From contig NW_019773514.1 in the NCBI RefSeq assembly GCF_001039355.2, positions 1,121,863 through 1,185,862 on the forward strand: DNA of 64,000 nt, read 5' to 3'. Shown here piece after piece: positions 56,944-64,000 of the stretch. Both the position numbers and the translations under genes were made by a program. A model generated the notes under the pieces. It had not been told where the DNA came from and did not search any database. It worked only from the letters and a program-made list of their open reading frames with translations. The number at the start of each line of letters is the position of its first letter. The first letter of the stretch is position 1. This DNA is from Lingula anatina. Its lineage: Eukaryota > Brachiopoda > Lingulata > Lingulida > Lingulidae.

Positions 56944-57927
56944 AGGGGAGGGAGCCTACCTCCTTCACACAGCTGCATCACCACCCACAGTTCATCTTTG
57001 ACCACAAATGAAGTGTAATAAGACACCACATTCTCGTGATGACACTGGCTCATGGCTTGAATTTCTTTCTACAAGTAAACAAAACAATTAAAAATAAACA
57101 ATCTTGACATTTCTAAATGATCCCTGACTAGTCCTAAAAAGGCTGGGATAACAATACAGGATAACTGGCAAAGAAAACATGCATGTATGCATTTTTATTT
57201 TATAATTAAAAGCACTTTGGTTGGTAGATTGAAGTAAAACAAGAAGTAAAACAAAATTGCAGTTAAAAACATGTATTTCTAAGGCAAAAGCTGTATAAAT
57301 GAATAAGAATTTAAAATAAACAAAGAAGAAACAAAAACTTTCATTTAAACTAGACAGCAAAGCTGGCAAATATACAGACACCGTACAAGAGAGAGATATT
57401 TATCACTTATGTCAATCAATCATGCCAATTTTCAAAAGCAGCCTGCCTCTTTACCAAACAATGCCACTCAGTAAATTTAAAGTAAAACAAAAATACAGTT
57501 TGGAAGTTATGGAACGAACAAAATATAGGGTACATACTAAAAAGCTGATTATACAGTCTTTTGAACTCAACTTGCTGTTTGACTTAAGAAAAGATGTAAA
57601 TTTATTATTAATAAATTGGCTGAAAAATGAAACACATTCCATGGTTAAAACTGGAAATTTATTTCAGACTAACTGAGACAAATCCAGGGTTTTGCAAGGG
57701 TGGTGGTGGGGAGATATACTACATGTAGTAGACAGGTGTTTGCCTCACTTTGAAACTGAAGAAACTAAAGACATTAAATGCAGGAGGCTGAAGATGAGGC
57801 TGCCATGAACTCACCAGAAGTTCCTCCACAGTGGTGCTGGCCTTCTCCAGGTTGATCCTCTTGATGGCACATTTCTGGTTCTTTGGTTTACACAGGGCAG
57901 CCTGTACCACAGCAGTGGCCCCAGCAC
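37261..57927 (-). CDS. OXSR1: OXSR1/STK39 (SPAK/OSR1, Fray) Ste20-type kinase, lacking the N-terminal exon
   Basis: Sixteen phase-consistent exons give 526 residues plus the stop: 57815-57927, 56960-57068, 52583-52780, 52214-52323, 51580-51681, 50543-50676, 50184-50232, 49406-49465, 45056-45178, 44341-44388, 43197-43376, 42154-42194, 40901-40953, 39628-39696, 38097-38161 and 37261-37389. The kinase domain has AGATAVVQ (Gly loop), CAIK lysine, [12 protein letters not shown]-loop TFVGTPCW and APE. Next come the regulatory S-motif block [20 protein letters not shown], a proline/serine/threonine linker, and the CCT (PASK) domain [19 protein letters not shown] to IGFAQLTLS, which in this family docks RFxV/I motifs of WNK kinases and cation-chloride cotransporters. 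The protein relays WNK signals to NKCC/KCC transporters in osmotic control. The first exon (start Met to YELQEVIG) was not found up to 64000. Invertebrates usually have one gene for OXSR1 plus STK39, so the vertebrate symbol is approximate. Confidence 0.93.
37428..37463. repeat. CA microsatellite
   Basis: A pure (AC)n run about 40 bases upstream, in gene sense, of the last OXSR1 exon (GT in gene sense). Confidence 0.9.
38097..38161 (-). CDS. OXSR1: OXSR1 exon: CCT domain
   Basis: Two bases plus 21 codons, [29 protein letters not shown] is diagnostic. Confidence 0.92.
39628..39696 (-). CDS. OXSR1: OXSR1 exon: CCT domain, founder of a 98-bp array
   Basis: Two bases, 22 codons ([22 protein letters not shown]) and one base. 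Matches vertebrate TAEGVSQELISAGLVDG. Degenerate copies lie upstream in the same intron. Confidence 0.92.
39740..40005. repeat. Tandem partial exon duplicates (~98-bp units)
   Basis: Copies start at about 39748, 39845 and 39943. Each holds the first two thirds of the exon at 39628-39696 with its acceptor and about 50 bases of adjoining intron. All lack an in-frame block of about 18 bases and the donor present in the real exon. The acceptor is slightly better in the copies (ttccag against ttctag). Confidence 0.85.
40205..40385. repeat. Palindromic MITE family D, copy 2
   Basis: 'gaatcaaatatggc' near the left end and 'gccatatttgagtcgtgga' near the right are diverged inverted ends shared with 13671-13860 and 49215-49385. 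Confidence 0.5.
40901..40953 (-). CDS. OXSR1: OXSR1 exon: CCT domain
   Basis: One base, 17 codons ([17 protein letters not shown]) and one base. Acceptor after a T-rich tract, donor gtgggt. Confidence 0.92.
41288..42193. repeat. 39-bp minisatellite, 23 copies, made from an exon 3' end and its splice donor
   Basis: The unit (gene sense) runs gtaagtgattgtcacatac, then agtatggtgctaagactgag. 'cag' marks at 41298 and 42156 are 858 bases apart, exactly 22 periods of 39, so 23 copies. By eye all units are identical except the first on the plus strand (cgcag for ctcag). The copy at 42154-42194 is the true OXSR1 exon. Because 39 is a multiple of 3, long open frames appear on both strands; they are artefacts. 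Confidence 0.95.
42154..42194 (-). CDS. OXSR1: OXSR1 micro-exon: first strand of CCT domain, founder of a 39-bp array
   Basis: 41 bases, [13 protein letters not shown] plus two bases of Arg. The acceptor is attccag and the donor gag|gtaagt. The phase fits both neighbours exactly, and VLRLRN at the junction is the CCT/PASK hallmark. The last 29 bases plus donor are the unit repeated downstream. Confidence 0.88.
43197..43376 (-). CDS. OXSR1: OXSR1 exon: proline/serine/threonine-rich linker
   Basis: 60 codons in phase 0, low complexity (for example [19 protein letters not shown]), as expected for the disordered linker before the CCT domain. Ends AADQ|gtaaag. Confidence 0.82.
44341..44388 (-). 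CDS. OXSR1: OXSR1 short exon: linker
   Basis: 16 codons, [22 protein letters not shown] matches the vertebrate linker start. Donor cca|gtatgt. Confidence 0.82.
45056..45178 (-). CDS. OXSR1: OXSR1 exon: regulatory S-motif
   Basis: 41 codons, [20 protein letters not shown] and [13 protein letters not shown], nearly the vertebrate sequence around the second WNK phosphorylation site. Confidence 0.93.
46382..46387 (-). terminator. Candidate poly-A signal of the UGT gene
   Basis: AATAAA in gene sense, about 70 bases past the UGT stop codon. Confidence 0.35.
46457..48037 (-). CDS. UDP-glycosyltransferase (UGT family), intronless, nested in an OXSR1 intron
   Basis: 526 residues, complete ATG to TGA, a normal length for animal UGTs. 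Residues 1-21 form a signal peptide. The acceptor-binding half follows. The aspartate partner is kept in YFFDFVNFG, but the position of the catalytic His (usual ...SH...) is Arg36 in FNSRTMN. The UDP-sugar signature spans about 346-392: [38 protein letters not shown] membrane helix lies at about 480-506 and the tail ends KLKTA, a KxKxx-type ER retrieval signal. The family transfers sugar from UDP-sugars to small lipophilic compounds on the lumenal ER side. It lies in the intron between OXSR1 exons 49406-49465 and 45056-45178, on the same strand. Absence of introns may mean retroposition or simply an intronless family. Substrate unknown. Confidence 0.92.
   Translation of the reverse strand: MDGRAHIYMALMIVMLNICKGEKILLFPFSQIFNSRTMNVEKIAILLRDNNHSVSMLVSDHYQPSRNIDSVHLIRYKMPEVWINQGGELDLTTALSYIDQPAIPLLRDTDIMEFTLCDALFGDQTLIQSLKQENFSLYFFDFVNFGPGIFLNEYLQVPSIAYSNYGFWNSWWVFHQPIFYSYMPFPLGSLSDHMTFWERIQNIYDHWEGMKWMNDKIEDLERKRWEYFPNEKWPHMRHAFERVSLVIAANVHFAFNYPCPVMPHVKPIPGLLWTPPQPLPQYYSDLVSWADHGIVLMSFGTLVPTMLEEKAELFARVFAKLPQKVLWRYKGTPPKSLGSNTHLVEWFPQNDLLAHPATRLFISHCGVSSTWEMLYHAVPVVAIPLLFDQHHHARILTDRAGVGVRLVFSTLTEDTLEMAIRSVLENKVFKENAVKLSELLKDTPMSGQDELLYWINYVIRHNGSSHFHSQAAYRLNWVQYFLLDVAALMAVLAFTVILAVVLMVVFVYKLSKSILPLLFKKKLKTA
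48124..48134 (-). promoter_or_regulatory. Possible TATA element of the UGT gene
   Basis: Gene-sense 'gggatataagc' lies about 90 bases upstream of the UGT start codon, beside GATA-like 'cttatc' motifs. It is weak evidence by itself, but the position suits an independent promoter for the nested gene. Confidence 0.3.
48193..48720. repeat. Three tandem copies of a ~165-180-bp unit upstream of the UGT gene
   Basis: Copies start at about 48200, 48378 and 48540 with 'gggactgggtc(a/c)ggttacag', and include 'gatgatggctagggaatatc' and 'atatatatgagctaaaca'. They differ by a few substitutions and one short deletion (the attattattgtg part is missing in copy 2). Confidence 0.85.
49215..49385. repeat. Palindromic MITE family D, copy 3
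   Basis: 'cagatcaaatatggtgacc' on the left faces 'gtcatatttgatctgcgg' on the right. It ends about 20 bases before OXSR1 exon 49406-49465. Confidence 0.55.
49406..49465 (-). CDS. OXSR1: OXSR1 exon: post-kinase extension
   Basis: 20 codons, [20 protein letters not shown], between good splice sites and in phase 0. The intron after it holds the UGT gene. Confidence 0.8.
49645..49704. repeat. TAA microsatellite
   Basis: An uninterrupted (AAT)n run of about 20 units in an OXSR1 intron. Confidence 0.95.
50184..50232 (-). CDS. OXSR1: OXSR1 exon: end of kinase domain
   Basis: One base plus 16 codons, [16 protein letters not shown], completing PEKRPTA. Donor gttggt. Confidence 0.9.
50543..50676 (-). 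CDS. OXSR1: OXSR1 exon: kinase C-lobe, next to acceptor-derived repeats
   Basis: Encodes [20 protein letters not shown] to [13 protein letters not shown]. Its first ~10 coding bases and its acceptor are part of the tandem array at 50665-50890. Confidence 0.92.
50665..50890. repeat. 38-39-bp minisatellite, about six copies, made from a splice acceptor and exon start
   Basis: The unit on the plus strand is cagcattaaaacctacac then acaacattggatcaaaacat. The leftmost copy overlaps the OXSR1 exon ending at 50676, so each unit in gene sense carries tgtgtgtag|gttttaatgctg, the exon's own acceptor and first codons. The unit has three sequence variants. Confidence 0.9.
51468..51560. repeat. CA-rich microsatellite
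   Basis: (CA)n with TGCATG interruptions, starting about 20 bases past an OXSR1 donor (GT-rich in gene sense). Confidence 0.9.
51580..51681 (-). CDS. OXSR1: OXSR1 exon: kinase C-lobe
   Basis: 34 codons, [20 protein letters not shown] then [15 protein letters not shown] long CA microsatellite (51468-51560) begins about 20 bases past the donor. Confidence 0.93.
51852..51932. repeat. ATT/GTT trinucleotide microsatellite
   Basis: An (ATT)n run passes into (GTT)n with a few ATT returns, in an OXSR1 intron. Confidence 0.9.
52214..52323 (-). CDS. OXSR1: OXSR1 exon: DFG and activation loop
   Basis: Encodes [14 protein letters not shown] and the T-loop [17 protein letters not shown], including the threonine phosphorylated by WNK kinases in the family. 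Confidence 0.93.
52583..52780 (-). CDS. OXSR1: OXSR1 exon: catalytic loop
   Basis: 198 bases encoding [33 protein letters not shown] and [15 protein letters not shown] up to VRIA. The donor (gcag|gtccag) is weak but required by phase: the DFG Asp codon is split across the junction. Confidence 0.92.
52781..54128. other. OXSR1 intron sequence without further features
   Basis: A 4.2-kb intron begins here (52781-56959). This part is AT-rich and shows no exon on either strand. Confidence 0.5.
54129..54340 (+). repeat. ~210-bp direct repeat, copy 1, ending in a GA run
   Basis: Identical by eye to 55570-55783, up to and including the GA microsatellite (54303-54339). The sequences diverge after the GA run. 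Confidence 0.85.
54655..55242 (+). CDS. ASCC3: Two exons of ASCC3 (activating signal cointegrator 1 complex helicase), fragment
   Basis: Exon 54655-54790 (one base plus 45 codons) reads [20 protein letters not shown] and ends [10 protein letters not shown]. Exon 55131-55242 (37 codons plus one base) reads [20 protein letters not shown]. Both have strong acceptors (tttacag) and gt donors, and they join in phase. This matches the C-terminal Sec63-like region of ASCC3, where vertebrates have SIESLPEL and a later LPVIN...SVKG. ASCC3 is the large tandem-cassette DNA/RNA helicase that unwinds alkylated DNA for ALKBH3 and splits collided ribosomes. No other ASCC3 exons are seen. The segment is antisense within an OXSR1 intron, directly before an N, so a misassembled fragment is likely. 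Confidence 0.75.
55570..55783 (+). repeat. ~210-bp direct repeat, copy 2, directly after an N
   Basis: Repeats 54129-54339 without visible differences and ends in a slightly longer GA run. Its start at the N suggests that it is the true continuation of the OXSR1 intron. Confidence 0.85.
56867..56938. repeat. GA/GT/GA compound microsatellite
   Basis: (GA)n 56867-56882, (GT)n 56883-56911, (GA)n 56912-56938, then a G-rich tract. It lies about 20 bases past the donor of OXSR1 exon 56960-57068 (TC/AC-rich in gene sense). Confidence 0.9.
56960..57068 (-). CDS. OXSR1: OXSR1 exon: helix C and hinge
   Basis: 36 codons plus one base, [20 protein letters not shown] to [11 protein letters not shown] compound GA/GT/GA microsatellite lies about 20 bases past its donor. 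Confidence 0.92.
57815..57927 (-). CDS. OXSR1: OXSR1 exon: glycine loop and catalytic lysine
   Basis: Two bases plus 37 codons, [37 protein letters not shown]. The conserved Lys sits in CAIK. It starts inside the glycine-rich loop, so the preceding exon must supply YELxEVIG. Confidence 0.92.
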
Positions 57928-58089
57928 CTACAGGAGAACAGAGATCATATGTATATCACTAAACCAGTAAATCAGTACCATTTGTTTATAAATGTCGGGT
58001 CATCCGCCATATTTCCAAGGAGAGCCTCATGCAAATATGATGGATTTGTTTAGTTGTATCCATGATATTAATTACCTAGTTACATATTT

Positions 58090-58610
58090 CACCCAGCACT
58101 CACACAAATGTCAGCATACATAGCTCTTGTTCGCTCCACTTCAGAATATGGTGCCATCATATGGGACCCCTACTTACAATCGGACATTAACAAAATGGAA
58201 AAAATTCAAAGGAAGGCTGCAGGGTTTATCACTGGGGATTATAAGTCACAGTCTCCAGGTAGTGTTACCTCCATTTTATAAACACTGGATCTCCCTCTGC
58301 TGCAGCACTGGAGGAAGGAACTGCAGCTAACTTTTCTTTTCAAGGTGGTTGTGGGGTTGGTGTCAGTGATACCTTCTGATACTTATTTAATACCAGCTTC
58401 TAACAAACGTCGTATAAGGGCCAAATCATTCACTGACTTTGACACTGCAAACATTATAAATAGTACCAACAACAGTCGCTTACAACACTGCAACATGCCA
58501 GTTAGAAAAATCTAGAGCTTCCTTTCTCAGAACAGTCTCCAAGTGGAATGAACTGAGTGATAAACAAGTTAATGCAGAAACTGTGGAAGGCTTTAGATGA
58601 GGCCTACACT
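58090..58610 (+). mobile_element. Non-LTR retrotransposon RT C-terminal remnant, decayed
   Basis: Plus-strand frame from about 58081: SAYIALVRSTSEYGAIIWDP, then MEKIQRKAAGFITGDYKS, PGSVTSIL, stop, LDLPLLQHWRKELQLTFLFK. A frameshift follows, then TVSKWNELSD. These are the usual blocks after the RT core in CR1/jockey-like LINEs (LVR..EYA..WDPY...IQR.AA.F). The stop and the shift show it is dead. Different from the L1-like elements. Confidence 0.75.
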
Positions 58611-60030
58611 ATTATTTAGTTTCCCATGCGCTCTCTCTTCCTGTCTATCATATACCAGCAGTGATTTCTTTAGACGTATACTGACAGATACAGATACAGA
58701 GAGAGAGAGATGGAGAAAGAGAGAGCAGGAGAGAGATCTCAGTCCTTACTCCTAATTCGTTTAATAACACAGAATATCCATAAAACCACCATAAAACTTC
58801 CATGAAGCCACCCTTACTGACAAAGTTGGGTATTTATTTCTTTATAACCCTCCCTACTAGTACTTATCAGGTCACGATAAGAGTAATTTGGTGCTGGTCA
58901 CCTTGTATATATAACCTAAGTGACAAAAAAGCTATTTTCTTTTACATACACGCATGTCAGGGACCCAGTGTCGGACACTGCAGTGTTGTGTGCCTGTACA
59001 AACCAACTGTGTGTGCTTACAACTTGTGTAGCGAGAAATGACCAAGGAATGCCGGTAAAAGTGCAATTTGCGGCAAGCAAAACTGCAACAAGAATATCCC
59101 TTAAAATGAAAGTCTTAATTCACAAAGATCGATACTTATGTCTTCTGTTCATGTTACCCAATCTACGTACCAATCACGTCCTGTAAATCATATTCTTCCT
59201 TATTATTGGGCCACACTATCCCTTCCATTTTGGAAGACTAGCTCTTTTTGGATCGGAGTCTTGAAATCAAGAGCTGGACGCCTCGATGTGAAAAGGGTGA
59301 AGGTTGGCATAAAGAACCGCATATTTTGAGTCTGACTGTTCTTTCAATTTATCTTCAGTTTTATTGCCAAAAAGTCGGTCTTATATTAAAAGAATTATTT
59401 AAGAACGCTTTTAATAAAAAAATTCACAATTGGTCACACGATTTTATGAAAAATCCATATTGATCAATGAGTGGACGGATTTTTATGATTTTGTGATATC
59501 AGTGACTGGATGGTGGTCAAAGCTGAGTATCAACATTTAATTCATTGGTCTTTCACAAGCACATCTGTTTTAAATATGCCATGATGCAGTCGGGTGGGAG
59601 AAGAAAGAAGTACCGACTATTGCAGTTTTTTTTAATTAAGTTGCTTTTACTGTCTCTAACAATTCTCCCCTCTTTATTTCATGTTGAACGTAGCATTTGA
59701 AAAATGAAAAACAGCAGAAAACAAACAAAAAATTATAGGATGGTCCTACCCCATTGGAGATTTCCGTTAGGGGAAGTACACGTGTTAAAAATAGAAGTTT
59801 TTGAAACGCGAGGTCTTATTTAGTTTTTGTGTGCCCAATTAATATAAAATTTTGAAACTTTATTAAAAATGAGTAATCCATCATCATCATCATCATCATT
59901 ACACTACATCATTACATGATAACGTTTATCATTACATAACGTTTATTATTTCATTTTCTTGTAAATGTTTAAAGTGTGTGCTGTATTGTTTTGTATTTCA
60001 GAAAAAATTTCCACCTGAATGTGAGGAAAC
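58611..60030. other. No gene seen
   Basis: AT-rich sequence with a small GA patch (58700-58730) and an ATC microsatellite (59880-59900). The expected first OXSR1 exon was looked for here and not found. Confidence 0.4.
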
Positions 60031-60034
60031 CTCC

Positions 60035-60480
60035 CATAGGCAAAGCAGGGGGGATCCAGGATTATTTGATGGGGGGGGGGGGGTCGACCCCTCCCCCCCT
60101 GTTATGTTATTATTTAAATTACCATGTTCAATCAAAATTGAAGGAAAAAACACTGCTAATTGCACCCTTTTATAACATTTTGGTAATAATTAAGTATAAA
60201 TTTTTCATAACAAGTTGTTTTTTTCCTGATTTACCGAATGTCTTTTTCGCTTTCACTGTCTTTTAGTCAAGGATTTTAATTGCAACGAGTTTTCAGCGCA
60301 TTAAAATGATTTAAAAGTCGCCAAACCTTTCCTTTTATCCATCTTCTACGAAGACTACATAATAATAAAATGAAATAACCATAAAAGTAAAGCACATGTG
60401 TTCCGCGGTAAAAAGATCCGCTTTTTCAGAAAAAGGACCCCCACCCCTTAAAATTGCTGGTTACAGGCCTGGATAACACG
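60035..60480. repeat. MITE-like G/C-homopolymer insert and relative of the 20832 MITE
   Basis: 'ggggggatccagg' and a G13 run facing C runs at 60048-60100 are typical of ggcggatcc-type MITEs. The block 60410-60475 ends in 'ctggttacaggcctg', close to the TIR of the 168-bp MITE at 20832-20999. Confidence 0.4.
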
Positions 60481-61084
60481 ATGCCGCTATGTGCAGCTTT
60501 ACAGTTACTCTCAGGGGTAAATTTCAATCATTTAAAGAAACCGCTGTTTATAAAAAATGAATAATGAAATGCTTGCGCGTCCTTAGCGGTCTATTTATTT
60601 AACTACATGGAGTTCATGGAAGTGTTATTTGATTGCACCCTTCCTCCTCTTCAAATTGTCCCAGCAGCTGAGCCGCAAATACAGCGACAATGTGCTGGCG
60701 ATTTGTACTACGTCGTCCACACTTTACTGCAGTGAAATAATCTAACCAAGGTATTCACAAAAGCAAGATGATGGGGATGTGTGCCTTACATAACAAGCTC
60801 ATGAGAGCTTTTTACAGTAACATTTTTTACTAATAATCAACTCGGGGACATGTCTAACTTTCAGTGTAGCAAAAAAATTATTACAAAACTCAAATAATAT
60901 CTATTTTCAACTACATCAGGGATTTTGATGAACATGAATTAGTAGCTTTAATTGGAAAATTTGTAGATTTTGCAAGTAAATCTAATTGTCCAAATTTCAC
61001 AAATGAAACAAGAAGTTATCCCTTTTTCTCCCACTCAAAATCACTTTTTTCTCTTTCGCTGGGCACACTTACTGTTCGAGAGCA

Positions 61085-61370
61085 ATAGTGATCATATCGG
61101 AAATGATTGACGTTCGTTTATATAACCCGTCAATCAAGCTGTTATTACTTGACAGCAACTGTCAAAACTAATTACATTTGATTGGCACCTTGTCAATCAA
61201 AGGATGTAGGAAGCTGGAATTTTACGTGTTCGACGACTATAGTGATCCGCTGTGTAATGATTGTGATTGACGTTTGTTTATAAAACTGCCAATCAAAGTC
61301 GTGTGCACTTGACAGCTTCCATCAAACTGTATGAATTGGATAATTGGCTGTCAATCATAAAAGATATTAT
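61085..61370. repeat. GATTGACGTTTGTTTA repeat pair, locus 2
   Basis: Units start at about 61105 and 61265: gattgacgttcgtttata...cgtcaatca and gattgacgtttgtttata...ccaatca. Each is followed by 'acttgacagc'. Same family as 12518-12695, 48 kb away. Confidence 0.6.
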
Positions 61371-61539
61371 AACCTAAGGGCAAAAACGAATATATTTGTA
61401 GCTCTCTAGGTAAACCTCTCAATAAATTCACGATGTCATAGAAATCGGCCGCGATAGATAAACTTCCCAGTACGTCGGCGTGTAGATTCACTAACTCGTA
61501 CCTAGAAGCCCTTGTACCGATACCTCCACGTGCTGACAT
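61351..61539 (-). CDS. Short open frame of unknown status
   Basis: 62 codons from ATG (61539) with protein-like composition (RYELVNLHADVLGSLSIAAD, DIVNLLRGLPRELQ). It could be a first exon of an unknown minus-strand gene. Tested as the missing OXSR1 first exon: the phase and the expected YELxEVIG ending do not fit. The far end overlaps the repeat at 61085-61370. Confidence 0.25.
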   Translation of the reverse strand: MSARGGIGTRASRYELVNLHADVLGSLSIAADFYDIVNLLRGLPRELQIYSFLPLGYNIFYD

Positions 61540-61883
61540 GTCAATGAAAGTATCAAGTTTACCGATCCGATTTTTTTTTTTTTTTTTTTTTTTGCAATTT
61601 TACAGTAAAACTAGTGGCCCTTCTCCAATGATGCCGAAACCCCGTAAATCAATTGAAATTATTACTTTCATACCCCTGTACATTCACACCCAATATTACA
61701 TGTACGGTATATTGTTACTACTATTACACACGAGCGCTTGATAAAACTTCTGCTTAGATGCCGATATTAGTGTCTAGTAATTTAGTAAGTGCTTGTCTTA
61801 TTCAGTTCAAAGATATTGTTAGATCCGCCGTTGATATTCAATATCTTGGGTTTCACCGTAAAATGTAGAAATTTTAATTTTAC

Positions 61884-61885
<2 letters not shown>

Positions 61886-61961
<76 letters not shown>
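61886..61961. repeat. TA microsatellite followed by a T run
   Basis: About 38 TA units, then 15 or more T. The open frames of Tyr-Ile repeats across it are artefacts. Confidence 0.95.
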
Positions 61962-61976
<15 letters not shown>

Positions 61977-62232
61977 ACCTTCCTGCTCAAAGTTCTTCCT
62001 ATGTAGAAAGTGATAACAAGCACACAATGATTTTTTAACTTGTTGTCGGACGACTAGACAGTGAAATAATGCACCAATTGGTGTAGTTGGGAGAGCTCAA
62101 TTTCCGAATTCGAAAAAAGAAATTACATCTGACAGTTGTAAGCCGCCAAATATGTACTTCGAAAACAAACTTTCCAAAAAAAAAGCAGAGCAAATTTTGT
62201 TTTCAATATAGACCGGACTTTTTTAATCATGC

Positions 62233-62424
62233 ATGGAAGGGCAAGGAATAGATCAACACTATAATTTAACAGTAAAAATGGAGAATTCAGCACTAACAGC
62301 ATCGACGTATCGTCCTGATCTTTCTATGTCCATTCCTTGTCTCATCTACCACATTCCTATGTCTTTAGTGGAAAGCGTCGCAATCAGGGTCACCTCCAGT
62401 CAACTTCTCGTCTTGCTAAATGAG
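62233..62424 (+). CDS. Short open frame with a following splice donor, unknown
   Basis: A frame from ATG 62233 has protein-like composition (RPDLSMSIPCLIYHIPMSLV, VAIRVTSSQLLVLLNETSP) and meets a donor-like g|gtaagg near 62435. It might be a first exon of an unidentified plus-strand gene. No family recognised. Confidence 0.25.
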
Positions 62425-63054
62425 ACATCACCTGGTAAGGAAATCGGCAGTGTAACGTCTCTAAAACGCTCAAGTAAAATGTTTGCTTAAAAGACTTTTT
62501 AAAACACATTGATGTGACGGTAGACCGTTACCAAGACATTCTTCAGACTGTTTGGAATTCTTTATTAAGGCGACTGAAAAAAGTGCCGCAATTTTGTCGG
62601 TAACCTCTTGTATCAGGCACGCCCGGGCAATTGACCTTTATAAAAAAGCGTTGTTCAGACGTTTGAGAAAATCCATTAAGAGACGCCACTCGCTCTTTAT
62701 CTACCTGTATTACATGTACCACGCAGCAGAGAGATACATCTGATGTTTACTATTGCGACTCACGGGTAGATGTACATGTTATCATAATTAATTTTAATTA
62801 TAACTGATTTATTTATTTATTTATTTTTATTCATTAAAATGCACATTGAATTAAGATACATACCAATGCACTTGACGGGTATATAATATAAAATTCCTAA
62901 AAATTATGATGCTTAAATCATACAAACTAAATTTGAAATTTGTAAAACATAATTTTCTTTCCCACTAAAACATGAATATCAAACACTTTTGAAGCTTAAT
63001 ATTCCTGGTTAAAAACTAAATAAAGAAAAAGGGCCCATCATCAAACTAGCTCTA

Positions 63055-63190
63055 AATGTCATCTTTAGCCAGGTCGGTCACAGGGGTGACATCAAAGACA
63101 ATCTCTCTGCGGTCACCGTGTACTTCAAGGTGACATCAACGGTGGAGCCCGGTACAGTAGCTTCATAGGGTCCTCCTCTTCCCTTCCAGA
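63055..63190 (-). pseudogene. Coding-like segment with a frameshift, unknown family
   Basis: On the minus strand GGPYEATVPGSTVDVTLK (from about 63175) and, one frame away, EVHGDRREIVFDVTPVTDLA-KDDI with a TAG (ending about 63057) read as one continuous beta-rich protein end if one shift near 63130 is allowed. It is either a decayed exon or a sequencing indel in a real last exon. Confidence 0.35.
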
Positions 63191-63454
63191 ATAAAAATCT
63201 AGGAATAACATAATATAACAAGGGGAATTAGGCAAAACCAAGCAATTTTTAAAAAATTATCTTTGTCTGTTTTAAAAAGAAAAAAGAATGGAAAAAAATC
63301 CCTACGCCTGGGTGTCGTAAGTGGCCCGGCCACTACTGTCCAGACTAGCCCGCATTTTTGAGGTTGATATTTTGCCAGTGGTCCCTCGACTCGAGTACTT
63401 AGACTTTCTATGAGCCCGTACGTGTGTTTGCTAGTCCTCACTGATAGACTTGAT

Positions 63455-63520
63455 GGTGGCGCAGTGGTTAACCTCAGTTCTGATCGGCGACTTGGGGTTG
63501 ATGCTCACAGAGAGCATTAT
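63455..63520 (+). mobile_element. tRNA-like SINE head
   Basis: 'ggtggcgcagtggttaac' is a good RNA polymerase III A box, and 'ggggttgatgctc' is an approximate B box about 35 bases later. A GT microsatellite (63546-63569) follows. Confidence 0.4.
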
Positions 63521-64000
63521 TTAGGCTGTCCAGTAAGTAGCCAAGTGTGTGTGTGTGTGTGTGTGTGTGATTGTGTCAAACTGAACGAGGAATGTCGATA
63601 TCCACAGATGACTCTTTCGTAATTATTCCACCATTCGCCATAAGCAATGGCCGTTTTACTGCTAGTGGGTGTTTTACTACATGTAGGTTTAATATTAGCT
63701 GAAGATTTGTCAGTTTACAGGCATGCTTGCACCCGATCCACCTATAGTATACTGTATGTACACGTATAAAATTCTTAGGGCTCAGTCCCAATGAAAACAC
63801 CTGCTGACGTTGAGTAGAATACGGAAGCTGTTGATAAAATGAGTCCGTTGGGAACAAGAAGAAACGTGTTAATAGGTTTGAACAGCTTAAAAATCGAATT
63901 GCATTCAGCGAGAGTCTCCCTGGAGTTGGATAGATCTAGGTAGAACAATAGTTTCATTGGGAATGAGCCCTTGGATGGCTCTGTTGGGTATTTTTGTTAC

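Noticed and set aside
61351-61539. Missing first exon of OXSR1
   Set aside because: The frame contains YEL but not the conserved EVIG, and no donor gives the one-base phase required by the exon starting at 57927.

Overview
This is an AT-rich animal genome window, with short exons in long introns, GT-AG splice sites, LINE, SINE and MITE debris and many microsatellites. No bacterial gene organisation is visible. The gene set (an OXSR1/STK39 kinase, CYP20A1, a membrane UDP-glycosyltransferase, ASCC3 exons) and the repeat types fit a marine invertebrate, possibly a mollusc. That placement is an impression, not a proof. Five single N characters (8318, 19132, 23587, 26759, 55569) mark contig joins, and several oddities sit exactly at them.

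Layout. 1-8.5 kb: dispersed repeats, palindromic MITE-like units, a decayed CR1-type LINE on the minus strand (5.8-6.7 kb) and a degenerate minisatellite with an inverted central block (7.4-8.5 kb). 8.5-20 kb: mostly unique AT-rich sequence without a recognisable gene, two weak exon candidates near 10 kb, tRNA-derived SINEs near 17 kb and a 405-bp duplication across an N. 20.2-23.4 kb: three exon-like segments of an unrecognised minus-strand gene among MITEs. 23.6-26.76 kb: the 5' part of an L1/Tx1-like LINE (ORF1 and most of ORF2), bounded by Ns. 26.97-34.06 kb: the first seven coding exons of CYP20A1 (minus), cut off at the N; its third intron holds a second, 5'-truncated LINE with poly-A and an 18-bp target-site duplication. 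37.26-57.93 kb: sixteen phase-consistent coding exons of the OXSR1/STK39 (Fray) kinase on the minus strand, lacking only the N-terminal exon. A complete intronless UGT gene lies inside one of its introns on the same strand, and two plus-strand ASCC3 exons lie in another, next to an N and probably misassembled. 57.9-64 kb: LINE remnant, MITEs, microsatellites and a few unassigned coding-like stretches.

The most striking feature is in the kinase gene. Three separate tandem arrays are built from pieces of its own exon-intron junctions: 23 copies of a 39-bp unit carrying a 5' splice site (41.29-42.19 kb), about six copies of a 38-39-bp unit carrying a 3' splice site (50.67-50.89 kb), and three extra copies of most of an exon with its acceptor (39.75-40.0 kb). 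Two of them, and probably all three, give early stops if the duplicated sites are used. The nested UGT also stands out: the residue aligned with the catalytic histidine of the family is arginine, while the partner aspartate is kept.
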